A DNA stretch of 64,000 nucleotides from Actinomycetota bacterium (GTDB lineage: Bacteria > Actinomycetota > Actinomycetes > Actinomycetales > Dermatophilaceae), in contig JAIUOP010000011.1 in NCBI GenBank assembly GCA_020161815.1, positions 1 through 64,000 on the forward strand. Direction: 5' to 3'. Position numbers and translations under genes: made by a program. The notes below the pieces were generated by a model. That model had not been told where the DNA came from, ran no database searches, and saw only the letters and a list, made by a program, of their open reading frames with translations. Positions 26,026 to 37,600 of the stretch are shown piece by piece; positions within the stretch are counted from its first letter, which is position 1; each line of letters starts with the position of its first letter.

Positions 26026-26667
26026 TCAGGCCGGGGTGGCCTCGGTCGTCTCGGTCGTCGGCGCGTCGAGCCCGTCAGCGCTCGCCGGGGCGTTCGCGGC
26101 CGGCTCGGCGTCGTGCTCCTCGCGGCGCCGGCGGCGCTGCTCGGCCATCGCCTCGGACTTCTTCTTGGTCGGCGCGATCACCATGATCATGTTGCGGCCG
26201 TCCTGCTTGGGCGCGGACTCCACGACACCGAGCTCGGCGATGTCCTGGGCCAGCTTCTGGAGGAGTCGGAAGCCCAGCTCGGGTCGGGACTGCTCCCGAC
26301 CGCGGAACATGATCGTCACCTTGACCTTGTCGCCGCCCTTGAGGAACCGCTCGACGTGCCCCTTCTTGGTGGCGTAGTCGTGCTGGTCGATCTTCGGGCG
26401 GAGCTTGATCTCCTTGATGACCGTGTTGACCTGGTTCTTGCGGGCTTCACGGGCCTTCATGGCGGCTTCGTACTTGTACTTGCCGAAGTCCATGAGCTTG
26501 GCGACCGGCGGCTTCGCCATCGGGGCCACCTCGACGAGGTCGAGGTCGGCCTCGGCGGCCAGCTGCAGGGCCATCTCGACGCGGACGATGCCGACCTGTT
26601 CTCCGTTCGGGCCGACCAACCGCACCTCGGGAACCCGGATGCGGTCGTTGATGCGAGGCTCGCTGAT
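26026..26667 (-). CDS. infC: translation initiation factor IF-3
   Basis: Binds the 30S subunit and checks start-codon pairing. The N domain ([20 protein letters not shown]) and the C domain ([36 protein letters not shown]) are complete; a charged C-terminal tail of about 40 residues follows. There is no ATG in place. An ATC codon at 26667 follows a perfect AAGGAG (26674-26679) by 6 nt and begins ISEPRIND, so I take ATC as the start, giving 213 residues. An in-frame GTG at 26703 would add twelve residues and has no such site. Confidence 0.93.
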   Translation of the reverse strand: MSEPRINDRIRVPEVRLVGPNGEQVGIVRVEMALQLAAEADLDLVEVAPMAKPPVAKLMDFGKYKYEAAMKAREARKNQVNTVIKEIKLRPKIDQHDYATKKGHVERFLKGGDKVKVTIMFRGREQSRPELGFRLLQKLAQDIAELGVVESAPKQDGRNMIMVIAPTKKKSEAMAEQRRRRREEHDAEPAANAPASADGLDAPTTETTEATPA

Positions 26668-26703
26668 GTTGCTCTCCTTCGTGCGTCTGAGGTCCGTCGG
26701 CAC

Positions 26704-26737
26704 GAAGAAGGCTCCTCGTGCGAGTGCGCGAGGAGCC
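26704..26737 (-). terminator. attenuator-like hairpin before infC
   Basis: On the minus strand GGCTCCTCG and CGAGGAGCC form a 9-bp stem with an 11-nt loop, followed directly by TTCTT. It lies about 40 bp upstream of the infC start inside the long leader (26668-26948), so it could end transcription early or regulate the IF3-L35-L20 operon. A possible -10 element (TAGCCT) lies near 26912. The regulatory ligand is unknown. Confidence 0.55.
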
Positions 26738-26948
26738 CAGCAACCGTCCGGGGACGCGTGAAGGCGACGTCACCGATGGGTGACGCACGGCCACGCGGCC
26801 GGACCGGGACCCGGCGACCAGAAGGTCGACGCGGGTGGAAGCGGGGCTTCTCTTGCACGCCGTGGGCCCCTCCGGGGAGGAGACCGCGGCCGGTCAACAC
26901 CCAAGGCTACCAGCGAGGGGGCTGCGCCTCGAAATCAGCGCAGCGACA

Positions 26949-27701
26949 TCAACGCAGACGGAAGGTCAGGCCGTCGATGCGGGCCCGCAGTTCGCCGTCG
27001 GTCGCGAGCCGCTCCCCCACCCGGGTCGCCAAGGCCTGCACGTGGTCGGTGGCCAGGCCGGGAGCGAGGGTCAGCTCGACGACCAGGACGCCGTCCGTCG
27101 CGTCCGCGAGCCGGTATGCCGTGATCGCGCCTTCGTCGGCCACGGCGCGGCGGACGCTGTGGTCGACGAAGGGGTCCGTGGCCGGTGGCTGCCAGGGCCG
27201 CTCCTGGGCGAGCGACCAGACCATGCTCGGTCGCAGGACGCGCGCGGGCCCGGCGAGGTCGACGACGATGACGTCACAGCGCTCGGAGACGGCAGCCTTC
27301 GCCATGCGGGCCGGCGTGACGGGGCTGGGGCGTGCCTGCGGGTCCCACGCGGCCAGGGCCTCCAGACCGGTGAAGACCGGGAGGGCCCGCTGCCCGTCCG
27401 GAGCGACGAGGGTCACGACCGCCATGTCGACGTGGGTGTCGACCGCCAGCGGGCCGGAGTCGTCGACCGCGACCGGCTCGGCGACGATCGGGACGAGGAA
27501 GCGCCCGGACTCGACCGCGGCCATGAGGGTGGCGTCGTCGGCGACAAGCGCGGCGACGAGGCCGGGGTCGGCGACGCCGGTGTCGGTCTCGAAGCCGCTC
27601 GGGGAGAGCACTCGGCCGCCCCAGGTGGCGCCGGCCGAGTCGGTGGCCTCCTCCCCCGGCACGTGCTGGGGGTGGTGGGCGTGGTCGCGCGGGTTGCTCA
27701 T
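26949..27701 (-). CDS. SseB-family protein
   Basis: A 250-residue protein. The central part, VESGRFLVPIVAEP, MAVVTLVAPDGQRALPVFTG and ERCDVIVVDLAGP, matches the SseB N-terminal domain. The family name comes from enhanced serine sensitivity in E. coli; its biochemical role is unclear. The ATG at 27701 is preceded by an alternative ATG three codons upstream. It lies about 85 bp after hisA and may be the last member of the his transcript. Confidence 0.8.
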   Translation of the reverse strand: MSNPRDHAHHPQHVPGEEATDSAGATWGGRVLSPSGFETDTGVADPGLVAALVADDATLMAAVESGRFLVPIVAEPVAVDDSGPLAVDTHVDMAVVTLVAPDGQRALPVFTGLEALAAWDPQARPSPVTPARMAKAAVSERCDVIVVDLAGPARVLRPSMVWSLAQERPWQPPATDPFVDHSVRRAVADEGAITAYRLADATDGVLVVELTLAPGLATDHVQALATRVGERLATDGELRARIDGLTFRLR

Positions 27702-27786
27702 GGCATGCATCGGGTCGGGCGGGTGAGGGTCGTGGTCATCAGGCACTGCGTCATCGGGCAGGCGTCGTCGGTCGCGCCCCGTGGGT

Positions 27787-28527
27787 TCACGCTCGGCCGG
27801 CGACGTCGAGCGCCTCCGGCAGGGTGAAGGCTCCCTTGTAGAGCGCGGAGCCGACGATGGCTCCTTCGACGCCGAGGTCGACGAGGCCACGGATCGCCTC
27901 GAGGTCGGCGAGCGTGGAGACGCCTCCGCTGGCCACGACGGGTCGAGCGGTGCGCGCGCAGACCTCACGGAGCAGGTCCAGATTGGGCCCCTGGAGCATG
28001 CCGTCCTTGTTCACGTCGGTGACGACGTAGCGGGCGCAGCCCTCGCGGTCGAGGCGGTCGAGGGTCTCCCAGAGGTCACCACCCTCGCTGGTCCAGCCCC
28101 GCGCGGCCAGGGTCGTGCCACGGACGTCGAGACCGACGGCGATCCGGTCGCCGTGCTCGGCGATCGCGCGAGCCGTCCACTCGGGGTGCTCGAGGGCGGC
28201 GGTGCCCATGTTGACCCGCCGGCAGCCGGTGGCCAGTGCCTGGCTCAGGCTCTCGTCGTCGCGGATGCCGCCGCTCATCTCGACCTTGATGTCGAGCCGA
28301 CCGACGATCTCGGCGAGGAGCTCGGCATTGCTGCCGGTGCCGAAGGCGCGGTCGAGGTCGACGAGGTGGATCCACTCGGCGCCCTGCTCCTGCCAGGCGA
28401 GCGCGGCCTCGATCGGGTCGCCGAAGTCCCACCCGCTGCCCGAGATCCCCTGCTGGAGCTGCACAGCGCGTCCGTCGCGGACGTCGACGGCAGGGAGGAG
28501 TTCGAGGCGGGGGTGCGGGGTGGTCAT
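27787..28527 (-). CDS. hisA: phosphoribosyl isomerase (HisA/PriA)
   Basis: Catalyses the Amadori isomerisation of ProFAR in histidine synthesis; in actinobacteria the PriA form also serves tryptophan synthesis (TrpF reaction). The 246-residue (beta/alpha)8 barrel has [18 protein letters not shown] at the start, the catalytic Asp in that first strand, the second Asp in [10 protein letters not shown], and two phosphate sites ([15 protein letters not shown]). No separate trpF is in the window, so dual use is plausible but inferred. Confidence 0.94.
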   Translation of the reverse strand: MTTPHPRLELLPAVDVRDGRAVQLQQGISGSGWDFGDPIEAALAWQEQGAEWIHLVDLDRAFGTGSNAELLAEIVGRLDIKVEMSGGIRDDESLSQALATGCRRVNMGTAALEHPEWTARAIAEHGDRIAVGLDVRGTTLAARGWTSEGGDLWETLDRLDREGCARYVVTDVNKDGMLQGPNLDLLREVCARTARPVVASGGVSTLADLEAIRGLVDLGVEGAIVGSALYKGAFTLPEALDVAGRA

Positions 28528-28562
28528 CTGGTGCTCCGGGTGGGATCGGTGGTCAGGGGTGG

Positions 28563-28901
28563 TCACGGCTGGTCGGTCGGTGGCATCGGGGCGGTGAGCG
28601 TGCCCTCATGGCCTCGCGGCACGCCGGTGAGGTCGGTGCCCTGACGACGGATCGCCCAGAAGGCCAGGGCGAGGATCGCCGCGAGCACCATCACCCCGAT
28701 GCGCACCGGCCCGGACAGGTCGAGGAGCCAGGTCACGACAAGGAGCCCCAGGGCCGTGCCGACGCCGGCGGCCACGGTGGGCGTGCGGCGACGCGGACGG
28801 GCGCCGGCTCCCGTGCGTGTGGCGTGCCGGGTGCGTGTGCGGCGGGGGCTCGTGGACGTCCGCGACGAGGTGGTGCGGGCTTTGCGCTTGCGCGTCGCCA
28901 T
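28563..28901 (-). CDS. small membrane protein in his operon
   Basis: A 112-residue protein with an Arg/Thr-rich N-terminus (about 40 residues) and two hydrophobic helices, [20 protein letters not shown] and [18 protein letters not shown], then a polar tail. It resembles no named family I recognise. Its ATG overlaps the hisH stop by one base, so it is translated with hisH. A link to histidine synthesis is only positional. Confidence 0.7.
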   Translation of the reverse strand: MATRKRKARTTSSRTSTSPRRTRTRHATRTGAGARPRRRTPTVAAGVGTALGLLVVTWLLDLSGPVRIGVMVLAAILALAFWAIRRQGTDLTGVPRGHEGTLTAPMPPTDQP

Positions 28902-29542
28902 CACAAGGTCTCCATCCAGTTCTTCAGCAGGGCCAGTCCGGCCTCGCCGGACTTCTCGGGATGGAACTGGGTCGCGGTCAGGGGCCCGTTCTCCACGGCC
29001 GCCACGAAGCGCTCGCCGTGGGTGGCCCAGGTGACCACGGGCGCCACCGGCGCGAAGGTCGGCGAGGAGGGCTCCAGGGTCCAGTCGTGGACGGCATACG
29101 AGTGGACGAAGTAGAAACGCTGGTCCTCGACGCCCGCGAACAGGCGGGAGCCGACGCCGGCCTCGACCGTGGACCAGCCCATGTGCGGGACGACCGGCGC
29201 CCGGAGCCGCTCGACCGTGCCGGGCCACTCGGACAGCCCGGCCTCGGTGCGCTCGCTGGGCTCGGTGGAGCCCTCGAAGAGCACCTGCATCCCGACGCAG
29301 ACCCCGAGCACCGGACGCCCACCGGCGAGCCGCCGACCGATGAGGAGCGGGCCGTCCGCCGCTCGCAGCCCGGCGGCACAGGCATGGAAGTTGCCCACAC
29401 CGGGCACGAAAAGGCCGTCGGCGCCCAGGGCGGCCCCGGGGTCGGCGGTGAGCTCGACGGAGGCGCCCACGTGCTCCAGCGCGCGCACGGCCGAGCGGAC
29501 GTTGCCGCTGCCGTAGTCGAGGACGACGACCGTGGGGCTCAT
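28901..29542 (-). CDS. hisH: imidazole glycerol phosphate synthase, glutaminase subunit
   Basis: Supplies ammonia from glutamine to HisF. The 213-residue class I amidotransferase has the nucleophile cysteine in [13 protein letters not shown] (about residue 82) and the His-Glu pair in [10 protein letters not shown] (about 192). The start [13 protein letters not shown] is typical. hisF is not in the window. It overlaps the upstream hypothetical gene (ATGA) and the downstream membrane gene (TGATG). Confidence 0.95.
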   Translation of the reverse strand: MSPTVVVLDYGSGNVRSAVRALEHVGASVELTADPGAALGADGLFVPGVGNFHACAAGLRAADGPLLIGRRLAGGRPVLGVCVGMQVLFEGSTEPSERTEAGLSEWPGTVERLRAPVVPHMGWSTVEAGVGSRLFAGVEDQRFYFVHSYAVHDWTLEPSSPTFAPVAPVVTWATHGERFVAAVENGPLTATQFHPEKSGEAGLALLKNWMETL

Positions 29543-30180
29543 GGCTGCCCCGCCATGGGGTCCTCGTCGTGGTGCAGGGCGTCGAAGGCACGCACGGCGC
29601 GCGCGTCGGGCTCGATGCCCTCGACCGGTCCCGGGGCGCCCGCCGGACCGTGGCGGAGCAGGTCGGCACCGGGCAGGCCCACCAGGTGCAGCAGCCCGGT
29701 GAGCCGGGTCAGGGGGGTGCCCGAGACGTCGCGGAAGTGCGCCACCACGTCGGCCGTGGTGGCGCCCGAGCCGGGGCCGGCCACCTGGACGATGAGTCCG
29801 GCCGGCAAGGGCGCGAGGTCGGGCGTGCGGCGCACGCCCCGGCCCGGCTCCCACACCAGCCAGCGCTGCTCGGCCCGCCAACCGCGGGGTTGGACGGTCA
29901 CGACGGCGCAGCCGTCGAGGACGAAGAGCCCGATCGAGGGGCGCCGGCTCCGGGGCGTGGGCCGGGCCGCGAGCACCTCGAGCCCCACGTCATAGGGCGC
30001 GCGGGTCCGGGCAACGACCTCGGTCAGGCACACCCCGGTCCAGCCCGGGAGCTGGACGGCGGCCGCGGGCACCAGGCCGCGTCGCAGCCACCGGGCGGAG
30101 GCGCGTGCCTCTCCGCGGACGAGCACGAGGCCGTGCCCCACCGTGGAGGAGGCCGTCCTGCCCGATGTCGGCTCGGTCAT
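29539..30180 (-). CDS. uncharacterised protein in his operon
   Basis: A 213-residue protein that I do not recognise. It is basic, with a Trp-rich middle ([17 protein letters not shown]) and beta-strand-like hydrophobic stretches ([17 protein letters not shown]); no signal peptide or membrane helix is seen. The gene lies between hisB and hisH, 8 bp after hisB, and overlaps hisH by four bases, so it is expressed with them. Whether it serves histidine synthesis is unknown. Confidence 0.65.
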   Translation of the reverse strand: MTEPTSGRTASSTVGHGLVLVRGEARASARWLRRGLVPAAAVQLPGWTGVCLTEVVARTRAPYDVGLEVLAARPTPRSRRPSIGLFVLDGCAVVTVQPRGWRAEQRWLVWEPGRGVRRTPDLAPLPAGLIVQVAGPGSGATTADVVAHFRDVSGTPLTRLTGLLHLVGLPGADLLRHGPAGAPGPVEGIEPDARAVRAFDALHHDEDPMAGQP

Positions 30181-30188
30181 GGTGGCGC

Positions 30189-30800
30189 TCAGAGCGCACC
30201 CTTGGCACTCGGGACGCCCTCGACCCGCGGGTCGCGGGCCACGGCCGCGCGCAGGGCCTGCGCGACCGCCTTGAACTGGGCCTCGACGATGTGGTGCGGG
30301 TCGCGTCCGGAGAGCACGCGGACGTGGAGCGCGATCTGGGCGTTGCTCGCCAACGACTCCCAGACGTGCCGGGTGAGCGAGCCGACGAAGTTTCCCCCGA
30401 TGAGGACGTGCTCCTGCCCGGCCGGCTCCCCGTCGTGCACGACATAGGGGCGCCCGGCCACGTCGACGACCGCCTGCACCAGCGCCTCGTCGAGGGGCAC
30501 CGCGGCATCGCCGAAGCGGGCGATCCCGCGCTTGTCCCCCAGGGCCTCGCGCAGTGCCTGCCCGAGCACGATCGCGACGTCCTCGACCGTGTGGTGCGCG
30601 TCGACGTCGACATCGCCCTCGGCCTTCACGGTGAGGTCGATGAGCGAGTGCTTGGCCAGCGAGAGCAGCATGTGGTCGTAGAAGCGGACACCCGTGCTCA
30701 CCTCGCCCCGGCCGGTGCCGTCGAGGTCGACGCTCACCTCGACCGAGCTCTCGGAGGTGGCGCGCGTGACGGTCGCCGTGCGGTGGGTCGCCGTGCTCAT
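30189..30800 (-). CDS. hisB: imidazoleglycerol-phosphate dehydratase
   Basis: Dehydrates IGP in histidine synthesis. The 203-residue monofunctional enzyme has the two manganese-binding His/Glu motifs, [11 protein letters not shown] (about 70) and [17 protein letters not shown] (about 170), and the RFYDHML start motif. It overlaps hisC by four bases (30797-30800). Confidence 0.96.
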   Translation of the reverse strand: MSTATHRTATVTRATSESSVEVSVDLDGTGRGEVSTGVRFYDHMLLSLAKHSLIDLTVKAEGDVDVDAHHTVEDVAIVLGQALREALGDKRGIARFGDAAVPLDEALVQAVVDVAGRPYVVHDGEPAGQEHVLIGGNFVGSLTRHVWESLASNAQIALHVRVLSGRDPHHIVEAQFKAVAQALRAAVARDPRVEGVPSAKGAL

Positions 30801-31921
30801 CGGGCGCTCTCCTTGCGGTGGGTCGGGGCCAGCTCGGCCATGGCGCGGAGGAAGGCGGTGGTCTCCTCCGGGGTGCCGGCCGAGACTCGAAGATATCCGG
30901 GAATGCCGACATCGCGGATGAGGACCCCCCGGTCGAGCAGGGCCTGCCACGTCGCGTGGCTGTCGACCAGGTGGCCGTAGAGGACGAAGTTGGCGTCGCT
31001 GGGCACCGGGGACAGGCCCATGCCGAGGAGCTCGTCGACGATGCGGTCGCGCTGGTCCTTGATCGCGTCGACGGTGTCGAGCATGAGCTCGGTGTGGGCC
31101 AGGGCGGCGAGCGCGACCGCCTGGGTCTGGGTGCCGAGGTGGTAAGGCATCCGCACCAGCCGCAGGGCGTCGACCAGGTCGGCATCGGCGGCGAGGTAGC
31201 CCAGGCGGGTGCCGGCGAGCGCGAACGCCTTGCTCATCGTCCGCGTGACGACGAGCCGGGGACGACCCTGGAGCAGGGTGAGCGCCGACGGCGTGCCGGG
31301 GCGAGCGAACTCGGCATACGCCTCGTCGACGACGACCAAGGCCTGCGGGGCGGCATCGTGGACCGCCTCGACGACATCGAGGCCGAGCGCGGTCCCCGTC
31401 GGGTTGTTCGGCGAGCAGAGGAAGACGACCTGGGGCTGGTGGGCGCGCACCTGCTCGACGGCGGAGTCGACGGTGAGGTCGAAGGCCCCCTCCGCGCCGA
31501 CGCCACGCATCCCGTCGACCCAGGTCGTGCCGGTCGTCGTCGTGATGATCGGGTGCATCGAGTAGGCCGGCGTGAAGCCGAGCGCGACCCGCCCCGGACC
31601 GCCGAAGGCCTGGAGGAGGTGGAGCAGCACCTCGTTCGACCCGTTGCCCGCCCACACCTGCTCGACGCCGATCGGCGTGCCGGTGCGCGAGAGGTAGTCC
31701 GCGAGCACGGTCCGCAGCTCGGTGAACTCACGGTCCGGGTAGCGGTTGAGGCCGCTCGCGGCCTTGCGCACCGCCGTCGTGATCTCGTCGACGACGACGT
31801 CGGGCACGGCATACGAGTTCTCGTTCGTGTTGAGCGCGACCGGCACGTCGAGCTGCGGTGCGCCATAGGCGGATCGGCCCCGCAGGTCGGGGCGGAGCAG
31901 GCCCTCGATCTCGGCACGCAC
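30797..31921 (-). CDS. hisC: histidinol-phosphate aminotransferase
   Basis: PLP enzyme making histidinol phosphate. The 374-residue protein shows [10 protein letters not shown] near the N-terminus, [12 protein letters not shown] (about 170), the [11 protein letters not shown] strand with the PLP Asp, and the Schiff-base lysine in [17 protein letters not shown] (about 230). The GTG at 31921 follows the hisD stop by 3 bp. Some members also serve aromatic amino acids. Confidence 0.95.
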   Translation of the reverse strand: MRAEIEGLLRPDLRGRSAYGAPQLDVPVALNTNENSYAVPDVVVDEITTAVRKAASGLNRYPDREFTELRTVLADYLSRTGTPIGVEQVWAGNGSNEVLLHLLQAFGGPGRVALGFTPAYSMHPIITTTTGTTWVDGMRGVGAEGAFDLTVDSAVEQVRAHQPQVVFLCSPNNPTGTALGLDVVEAVHDAAPQALVVVDEAYAEFARPGTPSALTLLQGRPRLVVTRTMSKAFALAGTRLGYLAADADLVDALRLVRMPYHLGTQTQAVALAALAHTELMLDTVDAIKDQRDRIVDELLGMGLSPVPSDANFVLYGHLVDSHATWQALLDRGVLIRDVGIPGYLRVSAGTPEETTAFLRAMAELAPTHRKESAR

Positions 31922-31924
31922 GGC

Positions 31925-33283
31925 TCAGCCCAGCTCGGGGAGTCGGGCGATGATCGCGTCACCGTGACCGGGCAGGTCCTCGGAGCGGGCAAGGGTGACG
32001 ACGTGCCCACCGACCTCGCGCAGCGCGGCCTCCGAGTAGTCCACGACGTGGATCCCGCGCAGGAAGGACTGCACCGACAGGCCGCTGGAGTGGATGGCGC
32101 TGCCGCCGGTGGGCAGGACGTGGTTGGAGCCGGCGCAGTAGTCCCCCAGGCTCACCGGCGAGAAGGACCCGACGAAGATCGCCCCGGCATTGCGCACCCT
32201 GGCGGCGACCGCGGCGGCGTCGGCGGTCTGGATCTCGAGGTGCTCGGCGGCATACGCATCGACGACGCGCAGGCCGGCCTCGACGTCGTCGACGAGGACG
32301 ACGCCACTCTGCGGCCCGGTCAGGGCGGTCAGGACGCGCTCGTGGTGCTTGGTCGCGGCCACCCGCGCGGCGAGCTCGGCCTCGACCCGCATGTGCAGGT
32401 CGGGTGAGTCGGTGACGAGCACGGAGGCGGCCATCGGGTCGTGCTCGGCCTGGCTGATCAGGTCGGCGGCCACGTGCCCGGGGTCGGCGGTGGCGTCGGC
32501 GAGGATCGCGATCTCGGTCGGTCCGGCCTCGGCGTCGATGCCGATCAGGCCCTTGAGGAGGCGCTTGGCCGCGGCGACGTAGATGTTGCCCGGGCCGGTC
32601 ACCAGGGCGACCGGCTCGCAGGTCGAGGCCTCGTATGCCGTGCCGTCACCGCCCGTGGCCGGGCTCGCCTCCTCCTCGAAGCCGTGGGCGAAGGCGGCGA
32701 TCGCCTGGGCGCCACCCATGGCATAGACCTCGTCGACACCGAGCAGCGCACAGGCAGCGAGGATCGTCGGGTGCGGCCAGCCGCCGTGCTCCCGCTGGGG
32801 TGGGGAGGCCACGGCCAGGGAACCCACCTCGGCCAGCTGGGCCGGGACGACGTTCATCACCACGCTCGAGGGGTAGACCGCCAGGCCGCCGGGGACGTAG
32901 AGGCCCACCCGGTCCACCGGGACCCAGCGCTCGGTGACGGTGCCGCCCTCGGTGACCGTGGTGACGGTGTCCTGGCGGCGCTGGTCGGCATGGACCAGCC
33001 GGGCACGCCGAATCGCCTCCTCGAGGGCGGAGCGCACCTCGGGGTCGAGGGTGGCCAGGGCCCCTTCGATCACCTCGGCCGGGACGCGCAGCCGCTCCGG
33101 ACGGACCCCGTCGAAGCGCTCGGCGAGCTCGAGCAGCGCGGCCGCGCCGCGATCACGGACGTCGTCGCAGATCGGTGCGACGGCCTGCACGGCCGCCTCG
33201 ACGTCGAACGCGGCCCGCGGCATCGCCCGCCGGAGCTCCCTCAGGGTCAGCGTGCGGCCACGGAGGTCGAGGACGGAGAGCAT
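31925..33283 (-). CDS. hisD: histidinol dehydrogenase
   Basis: Oxidises histidinol to histidine in two NAD-dependent steps. The 452-residue protein has [20 protein letters not shown], the [12 protein letters not shown] segment, [11 protein letters not shown], and the zinc-site residues in ISQAEHDP and AEHLEIQT. An insertion around residue 205 ([19 protein letters not shown]) is unusual but seen in some actinobacteria. The start ATG lies 7 bp after TAGACT (33291-33296), suggesting a leaderless mRNA for the his operon. Confidence 0.95.
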   Translation of the reverse strand: MLSVLDLRGRTLTLRELRRAMPRAAFDVEAAVQAVAPICDDVRDRGAAALLELAERFDGVRPERLRVPAEVIEGALATLDPEVRSALEEAIRRARLVHADQRRQDTVTTVTEGGTVTERWVPVDRVGLYVPGGLAVYPSSVVMNVVPAQLAEVGSLAVASPPQREHGGWPHPTILAACALLGVDEVYAMGGAQAIAAFAHGFEEEASPATGGDGTAYEASTCEPVALVTGPGNIYVAAAKRLLKGLIGIDAEAGPTEIAILADATADPGHVAADLISQAEHDPMAASVLVTDSPDLHMRVEAELAARVAATKHHERVLTALTGPQSGVVLVDDVEAGLRVVDAYAAEHLEIQTADAAAVAARVRNAGAIFVGSFSPVSLGDYCAGSNHVLPTGGSAIHSSGLSVQSFLRGIHVVDYSEAALREVGGHVVTLARSEDLPGHGDAIIARLPELG

Positions 33284-33327
33284 GGCCCCCAGTCTAGGTA
33301 GGCCATCCCAGCCCTCGGACGGACGTC

Positions 33328-34623
33328 TCAGTCCGCCGGCCTGGTCAGGCGCAGCGCGGCCATGGCCGCGAGGGCACGGGCCACCTCGATCGTCTCGCTG
33401 ATCGAGACCTGCTCGCGCGGGGCATGGGCGAATCGCACGTCGCCGGGGCCGTAGTGCAGCGTCGGGATGCCGCCGAGGCCGGTGTAGAGCCGCAGGTCCG
33501 ACCCATAGGGCGCCGCGGCGAGCGCGGCCTGTCGTCCGGCCGTGAGAGCGATCGCCGCACGCACCTCGTCGACGAGGGGGTGCCCGCCCTCGAGGGCCCC
33601 CTCGAGCGCCCCCGAGGCGAACTGCCCCCCGGTCCACTCCACCCGCACCGGGTGGCTGCGCAGCCACGGGTCGGCAGCGCACGCATCGGCCACGGCCTCC
33701 TCGAAGGCGGTGCGGGCCTCCTCCACGTCCTCACCGAGCCGCACGCCGTAGCGGCCCTCGGCGGTGAGTGCGTCGGGCACCGAGCTCGACCAGTCACCGG
33801 CCCGGATCCGGCCGATGGAGATGCCGAAGGGCAGCGGGTTGTCGCCGAAGGCGGCCGGTCGGTCGGCATTGCGCCGCTCCTCGAGCGCCCGGATCGCCGT
33901 GTGGACCGGCCAGAAGGCCTCGAGCGCCGAGACGCCCTCCGCACGCGTGCTGCCGTGGGCAGCGCGCCCCTCGACGTGCAGGGTGAAGGTGAGCGCGCCG
34001 GCGTTGGCGACGACGAGGTGACCGCTCGTCGGCTCGGTGATCACCGCGACCTCGCCCCGGTGCCCTCGGCGCAGGGTGGCGAAGGCCCCGAGGCCGCCGT
34101 CCTCCTCGCTGATGACGTGGTGGAGCGCGAACCGTCGCGTGAGGGTCACCCCTGACCGGACCAGCGCGGTGGCGACCGCGAGGTTGACCGCGACGCCGGC
34201 CTTCATGTCGCAGGCGCCCCGGCCATGGAGGACGTCGCCGCGGATCTCCCTGCTGAAGGGTCCACCGGCGGACCACAGCCCGAGGTCGCCGGTCGGCACC
34301 ACGTCACTGTGGCCTTGGAGGACGAGGGCGACCTCGCCCTCACCCTCGGAGGTGCCGACCAGGCCCCACCCCTCGGAGCGCTCGCTCTCGATGCCGGGAT
34401 GGTCCGGGTCGGCGGCGAGCGCGTCGAGGTCAAGGGCCCAGTGGTCGACGTCGAGGCCCAGACCGCTCAGTCGATGGCTCAGCCGCCCCTGGAGCTCGGA
34501 CTCGGCGTCCGATCCGGTGATGCTCGGGACGCGCACGAGGTCGACGAGGTCGTCGACGAGGGCCTGCTCGTCGAGGGCGTCGATGACGGCGGTCTGCGCA
34601 GCGGTGAGCTCGTCGTGGGGCAC
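33328..34623 (-). CDS. M20-family peptidase / deacylase (ArgE/DapE type)
   Basis: A 431-residue zinc hydrolase. Metal-binding and catalytic segments are [33 protein letters not shown] (catalytic Glu) and VITEPTSG, with a dimerisation domain inserted in the middle. It is closest in look to acetylornithine deacetylase or succinyl-diaminopimelate desuccinylase-like proteins, but argJ already recycles the acetyl group here, so a peptidase or other deacylase role is as likely. The GTG at 34623 is chosen; upstream sequence is non-coding-like. Confidence 0.85.
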   Translation of the reverse strand: MPHDELTAAQTAVIDALDEQALVDDLVDLVRVPSITGSDAESELQGRLSHRLSGLGLDVDHWALDLDALAADPDHPGIESERSEGWGLVGTSEGEGEVALVLQGHSDVVPTGDLGLWSAGGPFSREIRGDVLHGRGACDMKAGVAVNLAVATALVRSGVTLTRRFALHHVISEEDGGLGAFATLRRGHRGEVAVITEPTSGHLVVANAGALTFTLHVEGRAAHGSTRAEGVSALEAFWPVHTAIRALEERRNADRPAAFGDNPLPFGISIGRIRAGDWSSSVPDALTAEGRYGVRLGEDVEEARTAFEEAVADACAADPWLRSHPVRVEWTGGQFASGALEGALEGGHPLVDEVRAAIALTAGRQAALAAAPYGSDLRLYTGLGGIPTLHYGPGDVRFAHAPREQVSISETIEVARALAAMAALRLTRPAD

Positions 34624-34663
34624 GGCCCCATGGAACCACGCCCGTCGCCCACGACGTGCGGCC

Positions 34664-37600
34664 TCACTGCTCGAAGAAGACCCGTTCGTAGGCCGTGCGC
34701 GCATGGCGGGTCAACCTGCGGTACTCCTCGTCGAGGAGGTGGCCGCTCCCGGGCGGCCGGCGCAGGACCCTCGCGACGCCCTCGGCGTCACGGACGTCCG
34801 AGGGCAGGGACTCCAGCGACCGGCCCCGCCACAGCATCCCCGCGTTCCGCAGCCGGGAGGTCATCGTCCATGCCTCGAGGAGCTCCTCGGCGTCGGTCGC
34901 GGCGACGAGTCCGAGGGCCCGCGCCGCCGTCAGGGCCTCGACGGTGGAGGTGGTCCGCAGCTCGGGATGCGCATGCGCATGGCGGAGCTGCACGAGCTGG
35001 GCGCACCACTCGACATCCGAGAGGCCCCCGTGCCCGAGCTTGAAGTGGGTCTTGCGGTCCGCTCCGCGGGGCAACCGCTCGGACTCCATCCGTGCCTTGA
35101 GGGTGCGGATCTCCCGGACCTGCGCCGCGGTCAACCCCTCCCGCGGCCAGCGGATCGGGTCGATGAGCGCCAGGAACCGGTCGGCGAGCTCGGGGTCGCC
35201 GGCGACCGGACGGGCCCGGACCAGGGCCTGGGCCTCCCACACGAGGGACCAGCGCTCGTAGTACGCGGCATACGAGGCGAGCGAGCGCACGAGCGGGCCG
35301 TTCTTGCCCTCGGGGCGCAGGTCGGCATCGATCTCGAGCCTCGGGTCCGGGCCGGGGAGGCCGAGGACGCGCAAGAGCTCCCGCACGACGTCGAGGGCGT
35401 CGTCCTGGGCCTGCTGGTCGTCCGCGCCCGGGACGGGGTCGTGGACGAAGAGGACATCGGCATCACTGGCGTACCCCGCCTCGCGACCCCCGAGCCGACC
35501 CATGCCGACGACGAGCAGCCGCGTCACGAGGTCACGGCCCTGCTCGGCCACGTGAGCCCGCACGACCTGCTCGAGGGCCACCTGGATCAAGCCGCCGGCG
35601 AGGTCGCTGAGGGCATGCCCGACGTCGGTCGTCGTGAGCGAGCCCTCGAGGTCGGCGACGGCGAGACGGAAGAGCTCCGCGCGGCGGATCGTGCGCGCGG
35701 CCTGCACGGCCTGGTCGAGGCTGCCCTGGCGACCGGCCGCGGCCCGCATCCGCGACTCGACCTCCTCACGGGTCCGTGGCCGCAGCCCGGAACCGTCGCC
35801 GAGGAACTGCACGCAGTCCGGGGCCTGCTCGAGCAGCTCGGCCGCGAACCGGCTCCGTCCGAGCGTGTGGGCGAGCCGCTCGGCGGCGCGACCCTCGTCG
35901 CGGAGCATCTTGAGGTACCAGTGGGTCGTCCCGAGCTCGTCGCTGACCCGCCGGAACGCGAGCAGGCCGGCATCGGGATCGGCCTCGTCGGCGAACCACC
36001 CGAGCATCGCCGGCAGCAGCTGGCGCTGGATCGCCGCGCGGCGGCTCACGCCCTCACTGAGGGCCCGCAGGTGGTTGAAGGCCCCCTTCGGGTCACGGAA
36101 GCCGAGCGCGGTGAGCCGGGCCTGCGCCGCCTCCGGGGTGAGCCGGACCTCACCCTCGGACAGCTTGGCCACGGCGGCGAGGAGCGGCCGGTAGAAGATC
36201 CGCTCGTGGAGCCGGCGCACCTCGCGCGCGGTGGACCGCCAGCGGGCGAGGATCTCGGTCGCCGGGTCGGTGCGGTGCCCCAGGGCCCGCCCGAGGCGCC
36301 GCAGGTCGGCCGGTGCCGTCGGCATGAGGTGCGTCCGGCGCATCCGTTGCAGCTGGATGCGGTGCTCGAGGGTGCGCAGGAAGCGGTATGCCGTGGCGAG
36401 CGCGGCCGCGTCCTCCCGCCCCACGTAGCCACCCCGGGACAGCGCCTCCAACGCCGGGATCGTCGTCGCCGACCGGAGGTTGTCGTCGGCACGCCCGTGG
36501 ACGAGCTGGAGGAGCTGGACGGAGAACTCGACGTCGCGCAGGCCCCCCTTGCCGAGCTTGATCTGCCGGTCCGCCTCCGCGGCCGGCACGTGGTCCTCGA
36601 CGCGTCGCCGCATCGCCTGGGCGTCGCTGACGAAGTTCTCGCGGCCGGCGGCCGTCCAGACGAAGGGGGACATCGCCTCGACGTAGGCCGCGCCCACCTC
36701 GGGGTCGCCGGCCACCGGCCGCGCCTTGAGCAGGGCCTGGAACTCCCACGTCTTCGCCCACCGCTCGTAGTAGGCACGGTGGCTGGCCACGGTCCGCACG
36801 AGCGGGCCCTGCTTGCCCTCGGGACGCAGGGCCGGGTCGACCTGCCACAGCGTGCCGGCGCCGGTGTTGGCCGAGCAGATCCGCATCAGGGACGTCGCGA
36901 GGTCGGCACCGATCGCGAGCGCCTCCTCCTCGGGCACGCCGTCCGCGGGCTCCACGGCGAAGATGACGTCGACATCGCTGATGTAGTTGAGCTCGCGGCC
37001 ACCGGTCTTGCCCATCGCGATGACGGCGAGCCGGCACCGCTGCGCGCGCTCCCCGGCCCGGTGCACGGCGAGGGCGTGCGCGGCGGCGAGCGCCCCTTGG
37101 GCGAGGTCGGCGAGCGCAGCCGCGGTGCGTGGCAGCTGGTCGGTGGGGTGCTCGGCCTCGAGGTCGAGGGCGGCGATCCCGAGGAGCTGGCGACGGTACT
37201 CCACACGCAGGGCGTCCTCCCCCGCGGTGGCGCCCTCGGGCGCGGTGAGGGCTGCGGCCGTGAGGAGCTCGCCGCGGGACTCCACCGGCAACGGCTCGGC
37301 CGAGACCAGGTCGAGCACGTGCTCGGGATGGGCCACGAGGTGGTCGGCCAACGCGAGCGAGGCGCCGAGGACCTCGAGGATGCGGCGTCGACCGACGCCG
37401 CCCTCGACGAGGACCCGCTCGACCCGGGTCCGCAACGCGGGCGCCGGCCCACGGCATACGGACTCCATGAGCCGCACCAGGCCGAGGAGGGCCTGGTCCG
37501 GGTCGGCGGTCTCGGCGAGGGCACGGGCCAGGCCGTCGTCCTCGATGGCGTCACGACGCTGGATCACCCGCTCGAGGACGGGGTCGTCGAGCAGGCTGAG

